DNA from: Clostridium sp. CAG:411
Lineage (GTDB): Bacteria; Bacillota; Clostridia; Lachnospirales; Lachnospiraceae
DNA: 47,761 nucleotides
Assembly (NCBI GenBank): GCA_000437275.1
Contig: FR899737.1
Coordinates: 1-47,761 of the forward strand
Direction: 5' to 3'
Within the stretch, counting starts at the first letter, position 1; each line of letters begins with the position of its first letter. The notes below the pieces were generated by a model. That model was not told the origin of the DNA and ran no database searches. It was given only the letters and a program-made list of their open reading frames with translations. Both the position numbers and the translations under genes were made by a program. Positions 1 to 9,500 of this stretch are shown piece after piece.

Positions 1-2
1 AT

Positions 3-398
3 CCACGAAATATAAAGATTAAGAGCGAAAAGATTGCAAACTTAAATAATCGGGTAGAACAGATCAAGATTGATGCGAAAGTGAGGTCGAGATATATGAC
101 TTTAAAAGAGTGGTTAGATGATATGGTGGAAAAAGAGATGGAAGAGTGGACTGCGGCAGCGGAAGAAGCAATTCGAACAGAGGGGCATGAGGAAGGAAAG
201 AGAGAAAGTGAAGTGGGAACGCTTCGAAAGTTGTACCAAAAAGGATTTGATGCTACTGAGACTGCGGATATATTGGACTTGGATAAAACTTACGTGTCTA
301 TTATTTATGAATTACTACAAAAATATCCAGAGCGGGAAGATGGACAGATTGCTAGAATGTATTTGCAAAAAATAGAAAATATGCAAGTAAAAAAATAA
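3..398 (+). CDS. C-terminal part of an Rpn / PD-(D/E)XK nuclease-like protein (5' end outside window)
   Basis: The reading frame is open from base 3 and runs through GTG 81 to the stop at 396-398, so this is the tail of a longer gene and not a small gene starting at 81. The visible part is strongly charged (RYMTLKEWLDDMVEKEMEE, then a Glu/Lys-rich helix) and ends in a short segment resembling a helix-turn-helix (GFDATETADILDLDKTYVSI). That layout is what I know from the C-terminal tails of Rpn-family recombination-promoting nucleases / putative transposases in Lachnospiraceae. The catalytic PD-(D/E)XK domain would lie upstream and cannot be checked. The family assignment is inference; that the gene is partial is seen directly. 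Confidence 0.5.
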   Translation, partial: PRNIKIKSEKIANLNNRVEQIKIDAKVRSRYMTLKEWLDDMVEKEMEEWTAAAEEAIRTEGHEEGKRESEVGTLRKLYQKGFDATETADILDLDKTYVSIIYELLQKYPEREDGQIARMYLQKIENMQVKK

Positions 399-480
399 AA
401 GGTTTTGTTTGCCAGTAGTTGTAATCAATTGGAACAGTTCTTTTCATACAGTTTGGAAAAAAGAATCTTTTGATTCTATG

Positions 481-509
481 TTGAAAAACACAAATAATCT
501 TGTTACAAT
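481..509 (+). promoter_or_regulatory. sigma-A promoter of the thiamine riboswitch transcript
   Basis: A TTGAAA -35 box (481-486) and a TACAAT -10 box (504-509) are separated by 17 bp. The -10 is extended by an upstream TG (TGTTACAAT). The predicted start, near 516, lies just before the TPP aptamer. Confidence 0.7.
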
Positions 510-521
510 GAAAAAGAAAAT

Positions 522-597
522 ATGCAGGGGAACTACGTGTTGAGAAGGCGTTGCCTGACCCTTTGAACCTGTCGGTTAATACCGTGGTAGGGAGCAT
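522..597 (+). promoter_or_regulatory. TPP riboswitch (THI element)
   Basis: The closing helix pairs ATGC (522-525) with GCAT (594-597). Inside it are the conserved thi-box blocks: CAGGGG, then GTTGAGA (variant of CTGAGA), then ACCCTTTGAACCTG, then GGTTAATACCG and GTAGGGAGC. These are the pyrimidine- and pyrophosphate-sensing elements of the family. It is normally placed directly upstream of thiC. Here the thiamine genes begin 1.9 kb downstream, beyond an insertion sequence. Confidence 0.93.
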
Positions 598-648
598 AAA
601 ATGGTATGATAGATTTGTTTATCGGATAAATACTTTGCAGGAAAGGGA

Positions 649-682
649 AAGAATCAACACGTTTTGGTGTTGATTCTTTTTT
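649..682 (+). terminator. Rho-independent terminator, expression platform of the TPP riboswitch
   Basis: A perfect 12-bp stem (AAGAATCAACAC with GTGTTGATTCTT) with a 6-base loop is followed by a T run. It sits 50 bases after the aptamer, so TPP binding probably controls termination here. Confidence 0.88.
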
Positions 683-797
683 GTTCTAAAGGAAAATACG
701 TCCTATAGGGTAAAATGCTCTGTTATTGTAAATTGTACATAGGAAGATAAGATTTTGAGTAATAGTTCAGCCAGAAAGAATATTTTTAGCTAATTTT
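683..797. other. Remnant of the thiC leader upstream of the insertion sequence
   Basis: No gene is seen. The segment carries AGTTCAGCC (764-772), whose exact inverted copy GGCTGAACT lies at 2423-2431 on the other side of the insertion sequence. Before insertion these two arms would have been about 60 bases apart and could have formed a hairpin in the thiC leader. The last 7 bases (TAATTTT, 791-797) are the left target-site duplication. Confidence 0.6.
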
Positions 798-811
798 CTC
801 AAACTTCGCAC
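798..811. repeat. Left terminal inverted repeat of the IS4-family element
   Basis: CTCAAACTTCGCAC, matched exactly in inverse orientation at 2373-2386. It is immediately preceded by the target duplication TAATTTT. Confidence 0.9.
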
Positions 812-877
812 ATAAATTTTAGCTATGTACCTTGAAAATTCAATATCTGGCAGTTATTCGATTGTCAATGTTCAGCT

Positions 878-2251
878 TTATGTAGCTTGCAGTTGGGTTT
901 TCAGCATTACAGGAAGTGCATTTATAAATGCATCTACCAATTCGCTGATTTTCTCATCTGACAATTCGGTATTTTCCGTAAGCATTGTTCTGAACATTTG
1001 AAGCAGTATTTGAAATGCCTGTATCCAGGTGATATCAGACATCTCATCAGAAAAATATAAAAAGAGTTCGCCAAGGGAACGGTTATCGTTAGACTCCCGG
1101 TTTTCCAGCGACAACATCATGTATCGGGTAAAAACAACTGCGGTATGTGCTGTCATTGCATCATAGGACAGGGAATTACATTCTCTGCTCAGATTAAGGT
1201 AGCTTTTGCATACCTTAAAGAACACTTCGATATCCCAGCGTTTTCCATAAATCCGGATGATTTCGTTCTCATCCAGATTTATATCTGTGGAAATAAGACA
1301 GAGGTACTCCTTGCGTTTATTTCGGTTACGGACATAAACCACCTTTGCAGGTATGATCTCATCATCCTTTACAACATCAACCATAACAGAGAGCAGATAT
1401 CTTGATCTTCCACGCCTCTTTTTATTCCTGTTGTAGATGGAAACCAAGGACATATCTTCGCCATTGTATCGAAAGAACATCTTTGGAGTTTTCTTAACCA
1501 TGCCGATTACATCATATCCAAGCTCTTTTACGGCATGAAGAGTACTTGGAGAGGAAAACCAGCTGTCAAAGAGAACATATTTCGCAGGGATTGCTGCTTT
1601 TTTAGCAGCTTCCAAAAGCGTAAGCATAGCAGATGTTCCTTTTTCCATGGACAGTTTTCTGCGTTTGTAACCAATGCTTCTTTTGTCCACTTTTGCAGCT
1701 TCATTGATTCGGTTTTTCTCGTTTTCGGTAGAAAGAAGAATGCTGTTTACCGGCAGGAACGTACTTCCATCCGACCATCCAAGAGTAAGCATTCGAAATC
1801 CAAAGCGATACGTATGCTTTGCGTGGTCATAGACTTTTGCAAGAAGCTCCACCTTTTTGGAACGGTTACGTTCAAATATGGAATCATCAATGATAAGGAC
1901 GTTGGCACGGTCTTTTGAATCCAGCGGAACAATAACATCACTGATGATGCGGGAGGAAAGAATCGTTGTGAAGCGAATCCAGTTGATCTGGATCATCTTC
2001 ATAAAACGATACACCGTATCCTTTGCAAAAGCAGGCGTGTTTCGTCCTGTGATCAGGTTCATGTACATACTTCTGTTAGAAAAGATCAGCAGAAACAGAT
2101 ACTGAAAGATTTCCGTTACCGGAATCCCTTTCTTTTTGTAGGCATTGGATGCCTTCAAAGCGGAAGAAACATGAAATCTTGTAAAAAATCTTTTAATAGA
2201 TTTCGAAATCTGCTTATCATTTTGAGTTACTTGTGTTATACTTTTATTCAT
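878..2251 (-). CDS. IS4-family DDE transposase
   Basis: The enzyme catalyses cut-and-paste movement of the surrounding element. The first catalytic Asp is in VLIIDDSIFERNRSKK, the second in VLFDSWFSSPSTL. The C-terminal part shows the IS4 signature Y-(2)-R-(3)-E-(6)-K as YGKRWDIEVFFKVCK. The frame is intact. A longer frame opens at 2317, but that ATG has no ribosome site. The ATG at 2251 has a strong GGAGG 8 bases upstream, so I use 2251 (457 residues). Transcription runs against the thiamine operon, so transposase transcripts are antisense to any read-through from the riboswitch promoter. Confidence 0.93.
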   Translation of the reverse strand: MNKSITQVTQNDKQISKSIKRFFTRFHVSSALKASNAYKKKGIPVTEIFQYLFLLIFSNRSMYMNLITGRNTPAFAKDTVYRFMKMIQINWIRFTTILSSRIISDVIVPLDSKDRANVLIIDDSIFERNRSKKVELLAKVYDHAKHTYRFGFRMLTLGWSDGSTFLPVNSILLSTENEKNRINEAAKVDKRSIGYKRRKLSMEKGTSAMLTLLEAAKKAAIPAKYVLFDSWFSSPSTLHAVKELGYDVIGMVKKTPKMFFRYNGEDMSLVSIYNRNKKRRGRSRYLLSVMVDVVKDDEIIPAKVVYVRNRNKRKEYLCLISTDINLDENEIIRIYGKRWDIEVFFKVCKSYLNLSRECNSLSYDAMTAHTAVVFTRYMMLSLENRESNDNRSLGELFLYFSDEMSDITWIQAFQILLQMFRTMLTENTELSDEKISELVDAFINALPVMLKTQLQAT

Positions 2252-2372
2252 AGCATGAACCTCCGGAAGTGTGATTGTTTCTAGCAACTCAATTATATCA
2301 AAACTAGACGGTTTCATGCTATATTTTTGCCAGTTATTATTGAATTTTCAAGGTGCATAGGCACTTATTCAA

Positions 2373-2386
2373 GTGCGAAGTTTGAG
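2373..2386. repeat. Right terminal inverted repeat of the IS4-family element
   Basis: GTGCGAAGTTTGAG, the exact complement of the left end, immediately followed by the second target duplication copy TAATTTT (2387-2393). Confidence 0.9.
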
Positions 2387-2430
2387 TAATTTTGTATATT
2401 CTGGCACTTTATGAATGTTCCCGGCTGAAC

Positions 2431-2439
2431 TGTTACAAT
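2431..2439 (+). promoter_or_regulatory. Candidate extended -10 promoter for thiC, downstream of the insertion
   Basis: TGTTACAAT has the same extended -10 form as the riboswitch promoter at 501-509. The -35 region (2411-2416, ATGAAT) is poor. If used, it would transcribe thiCED without the TPP aptamer. This is inference from sequence match only. Confidence 0.35.
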
Positions 2440-2478
2440 GTTGAAAACAGTATAATTATAGAAAGGTTGGTAAAGAAA

Positions 2479-3783
2479 ATGTATACAACACAGATGGATG
2501 CTGCCAGAAAAGGCATTATTACAAAAGAAATGAAAATTGTTGCGGAAAAAGAAAATATGGATGTAGAAGAACTGAGAAAATATATGGCGGAAGGAAAGGT
2601 CATTATTCCCTGCAATAAAAAGCATACAGCCATAGATCCCAACGGAATTGGTTCTATGTTGAAAACCAAAATTAATGTAAATTTAGGAATTTCCAGAGAT
2701 TGCATTGATATGGACATGGAATTAGCGAAAGTACAGAGTGCTGTGGATATGGGAGCAGAAGCAATCATGGATTTAAGTTCTTATGGAGATACCAGAACTT
2801 TTCGAAAAAAAATTGCTACAGAATGTAGTGCAATTTTGGGAACAGTGCCAATCTATGATGCGGTTGTGTATTATCATAAGGCATTAAAAGAGATTACTGC
2901 ACAGGAATGGTTAGATATTGTACGAATGCATGCAGAAGATGGGGTAGACTTTATGACGATTCATTGTGGATTGAATCGAGAAACTGCAAAACGTTTTAAG
3001 AAAAATAAACGTCTTATGAATATTGTTTCTAGAGGTGGTTCCATTATGTTTGCGTGGATGGAGATGACAGGAGAAGAAAATCCATTTTATGAGCATTATG
3101 ATGAAATTTTGGATATCTGCCGAGAATATGATATTACAATGAGTTTGGGAGATGCCTGCCGTCCAGGATGTATTGCGGATGCTACGGATACAGCACAAGT
3201 TGAAGAATTGATTGTTTTAGGAGAACTTACAAAACGTGCATGGGAAAAAGATGTACAGGTTATGATTGAAGGGCCAGGACATATGCCATTAAATCAGATT
3301 GAGGCAAATATGACAATACAGAAAACCTTGTGTCATGGCGCACCTTTTTATGTATTAGGACCGCTAGTTACCGATGTAGCGCCAGGATATGACCATATTA
3401 CATCTGCGATTGGTGGAGCAATTGCTGCTACCTATGGGGCTTCCTTCTTGTGCTATGTGACACCTGCAGAACATTTGCGATTACCAGATTTACAGGATGT
3501 AAAAGAAGGAATTATAGCGGCGAAGATTGCGGCACATGCAGCCGATATAGCCAAAGGGGTAAAAGGAGCAGCAGACTGGGATTATGCCATGAGTGCAGCA
3601 CGAAAGAAATTGGACTGGGAAGAAATGTTTGACTTGGCTATGGACCCAGAAAAGGCTAGACGATATCGTGCCGAAGCAGCACCAGAAAAAGAAGATACTT
3701 GTAGTATGTGTGGAAATTTCTGTGCAGTAAAGAATATGAACCGTATTTTGGATGGGGAAATCGTAAGTATATTTGATGAATAA
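2479..3783 (+). CDS. thiC: Phosphomethylpyrimidine synthase ThiC
   Basis: A radical-SAM enzyme that turns 5-aminoimidazole ribotide into hydroxymethylpyrimidine phosphate for thiamine synthesis. The 434-residue protein is the short clostridial form, starting MYTTQMDAARKG. Family blocks seen include NLGISRD, MDLSSYGD, DFMTIHCG, SRGGS, SLGDACRPG, MIEGPGHMP and GPLVTDVAPGYDHI. The C-terminal cluster-binding cysteines are CSMCGNFC (spacing CX2CX3C). The frame extends upstream to 2392, but residues before 2479 come from the insertion junction; ATG 2479 has GAAAGG 12 bases upstream. It is the first gene of thiC-thiE-thiD and is separated from its riboswitch by the IS element. Confidence 0.96.
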   Translation: MYTTQMDAARKGIITKEMKIVAEKENMDVEELRKYMAEGKVIIPCNKKHTAIDPNGIGSMLKTKINVNLGISRDCIDMDMELAKVQSAVDMGAEAIMDLSSYGDTRTFRKKIATECSAILGTVPIYDAVVYYHKALKEITAQEWLDIVRMHAEDGVDFMTIHCGLNRETAKRFKKNKRLMNIVSRGGSIMFAWMEMTGEENPFYEHYDEILDICREYDITMSLGDACRPGCIADATDTAQVEELIVLGELTKRAWEKDVQVMIEGPGHMPLNQIEANMTIQKTLCHGAPFYVLGPLVTDVAPGYDHITSAIGGAIAATYGASFLCYVTPAEHLRLPDLQDVKEGIIAAKIAAHAADIAKGVKGAADWDYAMSAARKKLDWEEMFDLAMDPEKARRYRAEAAPEKEDTCSMCGNFCAVKNMNRILDGEIVSIFDE

Positions 3784-3817
3784 TAAGTACATAGCGATGT
3801 GGCAGAAAGGAAATACT

Positions 3818-4441
3818 ATGAAAAAAATAGATTATAGCCTGTATCTTTGTACGGAACGGAGCTATTTACAACATACCACTCTGCCAGATGCGGTGGAACA
3901 GGCAATTTTAGGCGGTTGTACCATGGTACAGCTTCGAGAAAAGGATTGCAGTACAAGAGCCTTTTATAATCTGGCGAAAGAGTTAAAAGTGGTTACTGAT
4001 CAATATCAGGTGCCACTTCTTATCAATGATCGCGTGGATGTTGCTTTGGCAGTCGATGCGGCAGGTGTTCATCTTGGACAAGCGGATTTACCAGTAGCAC
4101 AGGCACGTCGCATTTTAGGTGCGGAGAAGATAATAGGAGCTACGGCAAAGACTGTGGAGCAGGCAATACAAGCACAAAAAGAGGGGGCCAGTTATCTGGG
4201 AGTAGGAGCAATCTATCCTTCGCCTACCAAAAAGGATGCGAAGGGAATCACGCAGGAAAAATTGTGTACCATACGGCAGAGCGTGGACATTCCGATTGTG
4301 GCAATCGGAGGAATTACAGCAGAACGATTAAAAGAAGTAAAATCCTGTGGAGTAGATGGAGTTGCAGTGATTTCTGCTATTTTGGACACACAGGATATAA
4401 GGAAAGCAGCAGAGAACCTTAAAAATATATGGGAAAAGTAA
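3818..4441 (+). CDS. thiE: Thiamine-phosphate synthase ThiE
   Basis: Joins HMP pyrophosphate and thiazole phosphate to give thiamine phosphate. It is a 207-residue TIM barrel with the family blocks VQLREKD, LLINDRVDVALAVDAAGVHLGQ, IIGATAKT, YLGVGAIYPSPTKKDA, IVAIGGI and GVAVISAI. The upstream ATG at 3773 overlaps the end of thiC. ATG 3818 has AGAAAGG at an 8-base spacing and matches the usual N-terminus, so it is preferred. It lies 34 bases after thiC and 36 before thiD, in one operon. No ThiG/ThiH/ThiS genes are nearby, so the thiazole half must come from elsewhere or from salvage. Confidence 0.95.
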   Translation: MKKIDYSLYLCTERSYLQHTTLPDAVEQAILGGCTMVQLREKDCSTRAFYNLAKELKVVTDQYQVPLLINDRVDVALAVDAAGVHLGQADLPVAQARRILGAEKIIGATAKTVEQAIQAQKEGASYLGVGAIYPSPTKKDAKGITQEKLCTIRQSVDIPIVAIGGITAERLKEVKSCGVDGVAVISAILDTQDIRKAAENLKNIWEK

Positions 4442-4477
4442 CGTTTCATATGGATTTTGCTAAGGGGAGGAAACGGA

Positions 4478-5278
4478 ATGAGAAAAGTGTTAGCAATTGC
4501 CGGAAGTGATTGTAGTGGTGGTGCAGGGATTCAGGCAGATTTAAAAACAATGACGATGCATGGAGTCTATGGAATGAGTGTGATTACAGCGCTTACAGCA
4601 CAAAATACAATGGGCGTAACAGATGTAATGCTGGTAAGTGGAGCGTTTTTAAAGAAACAATTAGAGGCGGTTTTCTCGGATATTGTTCCAGATGCCATAA
4701 AAATTGGAATGCTTGGAAACAAAGAAATCATTGAGGCATTAGCTGATTTTTTTGAAGAACATAGTGAACTTATCAAAAAGATACCGATTGTATTAGATCC
4801 TGTTATGGTATCTACCAGTGGACATATGTTGATGGAAGCAGATGCAGTGGAAGTTTTGAGGAAAAAATTATTTCCGTGGAGTACATTGATTACGCCAAAT
4901 TTACCTGAGACCAATGTTTTGACAGAGAAAAAAATTGAAACACTTGCGCAAATGAAACAGGCAGCGGCTTTCCTTTCAGAACAATATGCGATTTCTGTTT
5001 TGGTAAAAGGCGGGCATTGTTCGGATGGTGCCAGTGATATTTTATACGAAAAGGATAAAAATTGCAGTACGTTTTCAGGCGAAATACTGAACAATCCGAA
5101 TAAACATGGAACCGGTTGTACGCTATCATCTGCAATTGCCTGTAATTTAGCGAAAGGATATACGTTGCAGGAAAGTTGCCAACAGGCGAAAAGATATGTA
5201 GAGGATGCAATTCGTGCAAATTTGGATTTGGGAAAGGGAAGTGGACCTCTTAATCATATGATAAAAATGCAATATTAG
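4478..5278 (+). CDS. thiD: Hydroxymethylpyrimidine (phosphate) kinase ThiD
   Basis: Phosphorylates HMP and HMP phosphate, supplying the substrate of ThiE. The 266-residue ribokinase-fold protein begins MRKVLAIAGSDCSGGAGIQA. It contains KIGMLGN, VLDPVMVSTSGH, TPNLPE, VLVKGGH and the anion-hole motif NKHGTGCTLSSA near the C-terminus. ATG 4478 has AGGGGAGG at 7 bases; the in-frame ATG 4457 is less plausible. It is the last gene of the thiamine operon and is followed at once by a terminator. Confidence 0.95.
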   Translation: MRKVLAIAGSDCSGGAGIQADLKTMTMHGVYGMSVITALTAQNTMGVTDVMLVSGAFLKKQLEAVFSDIVPDAIKIGMLGNKEIIEALADFFEEHSELIKKIPIVLDPVMVSTSGHMLMEADAVEVLRKKLFPWSTLITPNLPETNVLTEKKIETLAQMKQAAAFLSEQYAISVLVKGGHCSDGASDILYEKDKNCSTFSGEILNNPNKHGTGCTLSSAIACNLAKGYTLQESCQQAKRYVEDAIRANLDLGKGSGPLNHMIKMQY

Positions 5279-5282
5279 AAAC

Positions 5283-5349
5283 AAAAACAGAATGTAACCA
5301 TCTATAGAAAGAAAAGATACTTTTGTAGATAGGAACATTCTGTTTTTAT
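5283..5349 (+). terminator. Terminator of thiCED
   Basis: The outer stem ACAGAATGT (5287-5295) pairs with ACATTCTGT (5335-5343), and an inner ATCTA/TAGAT pair extends it. It is flanked by A and T runs, so it may work in both directions. Confidence 0.75.
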
Positions 5350-5468
5350 ATAAGAAACTTTATTTTCAAAATCAAAAATAGTCCGTCAAGTGATGCCATT
5401 TGCAGAGAAGTGGCTAGTTGCTTTATCATACTGCAAATGTGTTAATGCCTTACAAAAACTTCCGCCCC

Positions 5469-6260
5469 TTACAAATTTTCTAAAATGTGTAATGCATCTG
5501 CCTTGGCAATCAATTTATAATGCTCTTGAAAATAAGCCATGGTAGCATAAGTGTTGCGTTCCAGCTTACCAAATTCACAAGTAAGATTACAAATTCGATT
5601 AAATTCATCCATTCCATGAGAGTCTTTACTCATGATTAAATAATAAATTTCATTTTCTGTATCCTTGTATAAGGAATTTGCCCCCTTGTATAGTCCGTTT
5701 AATTCCTGTGATAAAGAAATAACCTCATCTAAAGATTCGAATGAAAAAATACGAATGGTATTAACTGGTTGCCCGGTATCCTTCTTTGCAGCTTGTTTTT
5801 GTGGAAGAACATTGCCTGGAGCAATTGCATTTGAAAGAGGAATAAAATCCTTTTCTGTATCTGTATCATTGCCCTCTACATCTATTACATCAGAAAAGTC
5901 TCCCTCACCATCTGATAAAACCGGAAAATCCAGTACGTCATCTTCTTCCAAGTCGAAGGTATCCATATCGCTATCAGAGGAAAAATTAGAAAAACGGGTA
6001 TCCAGTTCATCCGGGTCTTCTACTTTTGTAATGATTAGTACAAGACTTTCGGAGGAAAGCGGGATCGCTTCAATCATCAATGGAATATCCTCTGCTTCAA
6101 AACCAAGTTCATAAGATGCCTGCTGCATCATGTCACGAAATAGCTCTTTTGCCTTTTCTGTACCATACGCAAGTTCACTAATTTTTAATTCTCGATCCAG
6201 CAAGTCTTCTTTATTTAAGGTACAACGGATTTGATTATCACTGATTCGTTCTAGTTTCAT
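5469..6260 (-). CDS. mecA: Adaptor protein MecA
   Basis: An adaptor that brings substrates to the ClpC/ClpP protease; in Bacillus it targets the competence factor ComK. The 263-residue protein has the MecA start MKLERISDNQIRCTLNKEDL and an N-terminal substrate-binding domain (SELAYGTEKAKELF, MMQQASYELGFE). An acidic linker follows (about residues 100-165). The C-terminal Clp-binding domain contains FSFESLDEVI, YLIMSKD and YATMAYFQEHYKLI. The frame opens at 6314, but ATG 6260 has AAGGAGTTGAT in front and fits the family start. It stands alone with its own promoter. I do not see its target in this window. Confidence 0.9.
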   Translation of the reverse strand: MKLERISDNQIRCTLNKEDLLDRELKISELAYGTEKAKELFRDMMQQASYELGFEAEDIPLMIEAIPLSSESLVLIITKVEDPDELDTRFSNFSSDSDMDTFDLEEDDVLDFPVLSDGEGDFSDVIDVEGNDTDTEKDFIPLSNAIAPGNVLPQKQAAKKDTGQPVNTIRIFSFESLDEVISLSQELNGLYKGANSLYKDTENEIYYLIMSKDSHGMDEFNRICNLTCEFGKLERNTYATMAYFQEHYKLIAKADALHILENL

Positions 6261-6285
6261 AAAAATCAACTCCTTCCTTTTTCTC

Positions 6286-6314
6286 AGTATAGAATATCTA
6301 TCGGTTAAAGTCAA
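6286..6314 (-). promoter_or_regulatory. sigma-A promoter of mecA
   Basis: On the minus strand, TTGACT (6309-6314) and TATACT (6286-6291) are 17 bp apart, 26 bases before the mecA start. Confidence 0.75.
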
Positions 6315-6546
6315 TAATAGGATACCAGCTTCTATTTTTTATATTGCATCAAAAAAATTGAAAATAGTGTAGCTTTTTTGGAATTACAGTTGTATTACTT
6401 ATGTAAAAGGGAGATGGAATAATAACAACTTAATTAGTTAGGATGTCTTATAAGATATAATTAGATAGTGTTTTATAAACATTCAGAGATTTCATACCTT
6501 TAAAGGATAATACAAATTGTTAGCTAGAGAAAGGAAAGATGAAAAA

Positions 6547-9500
6547 GTGAAAACAGTATTAAAAAAATGGAAAGTATTCTGTTTTGTGGTAGTATCCCTA
6601 TGTGTTTGTGTGGGGATTATGAACGTAAAACAGGCAAAAGCTGCAAGTGAGTTTGTGATTGACGGGGGTGTTCTGGTAGAATATACGGGAAATTCCTCAA
6701 GTGTTACAGTTCCTGGAAATGTAAAAAAGATTGGTGCTAGTGCATTTGAGGGAAATAAAAAAGTTACCAGTGTGCAGTTGCCAAAAAGTGTTACAGAAAT
6801 TAAAGCGCAAGCGTTTAAGGGGTGTACCAGTCTTCGCTCAATTTCTTGTAAAGATAACATCAAACTGATTGATGTCAAAGCATTTTATGGGTGTAAATCC
6901 TTGTCCAATATACATTTTTCTAAAAAATTGCATAAGATTGGAAACCAAGCATTTTTAGGTTGTAGCAAATTAAGTTCGGTGAATCTGCCTAAAAACCTTT
7001 CCTATCTTGGAGTAGGTGCTTTTGATGGATGTAGCGGATTAAAAAGTGTTTATTTTAATGGAAATACTACTCTTAATAATATTAGAATTTCTACTTTTCG
7101 AGGTTGTAAGTCATTAAGCAGTATAACACTTCCGATAAAAGTAACACAGATTAATCAGATGGCTTTTAAAGACTGTAAGAATCTGCAATCTGTAAAAATG
7201 GGAGAAAAGGTTACGGTGATAAAGCAAAGGGGATTTGAGGGATGTGAAAAATTAGGAACAATTAAATTTTCAAAAAATATTACCTCAATTGAAAGAGGTG
7301 CATTTAAAAATACAGGTTTGAAAAGTATTACATTGCCTAAGAAAATTACAGAAATTGCACCAGAAACCTTTTACAAGTGTAAGAAATTAAAAAACGTATC
7401 TATGAGAGGTAAAGTTACGAAGGTGGGCGGAGAAGCCTTTTATGGTTGTGAAAATTTGGAAAAGGTTTTGTTGTCAAAGAATTTGAAAGAAATTGAACGG
7501 TATGCCTTTTGTAATTGTAAGAGCCTACAATACATAACATTTCCTAAAAAATTAAGGGAAATAGAGCGGGGAGCCTTTTGTAAAAGTGGATTAAAAAGTG
7601 TTGTATTGCCAAAGTCGGTAAGCAGTTTAGGAAGTGATGCGTTTGCAAAGTCTAAGAAACTTTCAACAGTAAAGATCAATGGCGATATGTATGTTAGCTA
7701 TGGTGCATTTAAAAATTGCAAGAATTTGAAAAAAGTAATTTTAGGAAAGAATGTGACTTCTATAGGAAATGCTATGTTTGAAGGATGTAATAGCTTACAA
7801 TCCGTTTCCAATATGAAAAATGTGGATACAATTGGTTATGATGCATTTTCAGGAACAGGATTAAGAACGATTACAATTCCTTCAAAAATAGAAGAAATTT
7901 CAGATGGGGCGTTTTCGAACTGTAAAAAGTTATCGACTGTAAAAGGTGGAAAAAATGTAAAATATATAGAAGGAAATGCCTTTTCTCAGTGTGTGCATTT
8001 AAAGTCATTTCATTTTTCAAATAAGCTTCAAACCATTGGAAGAGCAGCGTTTTCAGGATGCTCAAGTCTTACAGAAGTGTCAATGCCAAAAAGTGTGAAA
8101 AGCTTGGGGGATAATGCTTTTGAAAAATGTTATAGCCTAAAAAAATTGAAGCTTTCTAAGGGATTGACTAAGATACCATATCAGTGTTTTAACTATTGTG
8201 TAGATTTAGAAAAGGTTACAATCCCTAATAATATTAAAAAGATTGAAAAACAGGCATTCTATATGTGTTCAAAGTTGAAAAAAATTTCACTTCCAGCAAC
8301 TTTAAATGTAAAATTTAATAGTTTTGGAAAAACGAAATGGATTGAAGATGCGACAGAGTCGAAGTTTGCCATAACAGAAAATGGTTTATTGTTAAAATAC
8401 TATGGAAACAGTAAAAACGTGGTAGTGCCAAAGAAAGTAAAGATGGTTGGTTGTGAAGCTTTTAAGAATAATAAACAAATAAAGTCAGTGAGCTTTGCGG
8501 GAAAGGTTACCTATATAGGAGAAGATGCCTTTTACAATTGCCCGAACTTGAAAAAAGTGCAGTTGCCAGATACCGTTACGGAAATTGATACCTATGCGTT
8601 TGGAAACTGTTTCTCATTGCAAAATATAAAATTGTCAAAGAATTTACAGAAGATTAATGTAAATGCATTTCGAAATTGTAGAAAATTGGAGTCTGTAACT
8701 TTTGAAAATAAATTAAAGGAAATTGGCGGTGCTGCGTTTTTCGGATGCTTCCAATTAAAACGCATTAGTTGTCCGGGTTCTCTTAAAGCAATCGCAGGGA
8801 ATGCGTTCAATTATTGTGAAAATTTAAAAGAAGTTACTTTGAATCAAGGATTACAAAAAATTAATAAATTTGCATTTGCGCATACGGCAATAGTGAATAT
8901 CGAGATACCAAATAGTGTAACAACGCTTGGAAGCGGCAGTTTTTATGGATGTAAAAAATTGAAAAGTGTAAAAATGCAAAATAATGAGCAGGCTACCTTA
9001 TCACCATATATGTTTTGCGAGTGTGAAGCTTTGGAAACAGTGAAACTTCCAGAACATGTAAAGACCATAGGTGCATCTGCATTTAGAGAGTGTACTAAGT
9101 TAAAAACAATAGAACTGCCTAATACAGTCAAAAAAATTGAGAATAGTGCGTTTGAGTCTTGCCAATCCTTGGAAAGTATTAATCTGCCTGAAACAGTAAA
9201 TGTGATTGAAACAGAAGCATTTTCTTACTGTGAGTCTTTGAAAGAAATCGTATTACCAAGTACAATTAAGAAGATAGCAGACTCTACATTCTATAAATGC
9301 ACAACTTTAAAGAGCATAGTAATTCCAGAAACAGTTACTGCAATAGAAAGAGGTGCATTTGGTTGTTGTACTGCATTAGAAAAAATAACATTCTTGGGAA
9401 AAAATACAAAAATGCAGAAAGAAGCGATTGGTGGATATTATTTTAATGTAGACGATAATAATAAACTTGAAGATTTAGGAAATCTGACACTTGCATGCTA

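Larger units (their letters stand above)
798..2386 (-). mobile_element. Complete IS4-family insertion sequence, 1589 bp
   Basis: Perfect 14-bp terminal inverted repeats CTCAAACTTCGCAC (798-811) and its complement (2373-2386) bound the element. A second inverted pair CCTTGAAAATTCAATA lies just inside (830-845 and 2338-2353). The flanks carry a 7-bp direct repeat TAATTTT (791-797 and 2387-2393), read as the target-site duplication. It contains a single transposase gene on the minus strand. A length near 1.6 kb with an AT-rich 7-bp duplication fits the ISPepr1-like branch of IS4 as I remember it; that subgroup is inference. Intact ends and an intact gene point to a recent, possibly active, insertion. 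Confidence 0.92.

Noticed and set aside
81..398. A separate gene beginning with GTG at 81.
   Set aside because: The frame is open back to the window edge with similar composition; it is the tail of a longer gene.
2392..2478. An N-terminal extension of ThiC starting at 2392.
   Set aside because: This part comes from the IS flank and has no ribosome site; ATG 2479 matches the family.
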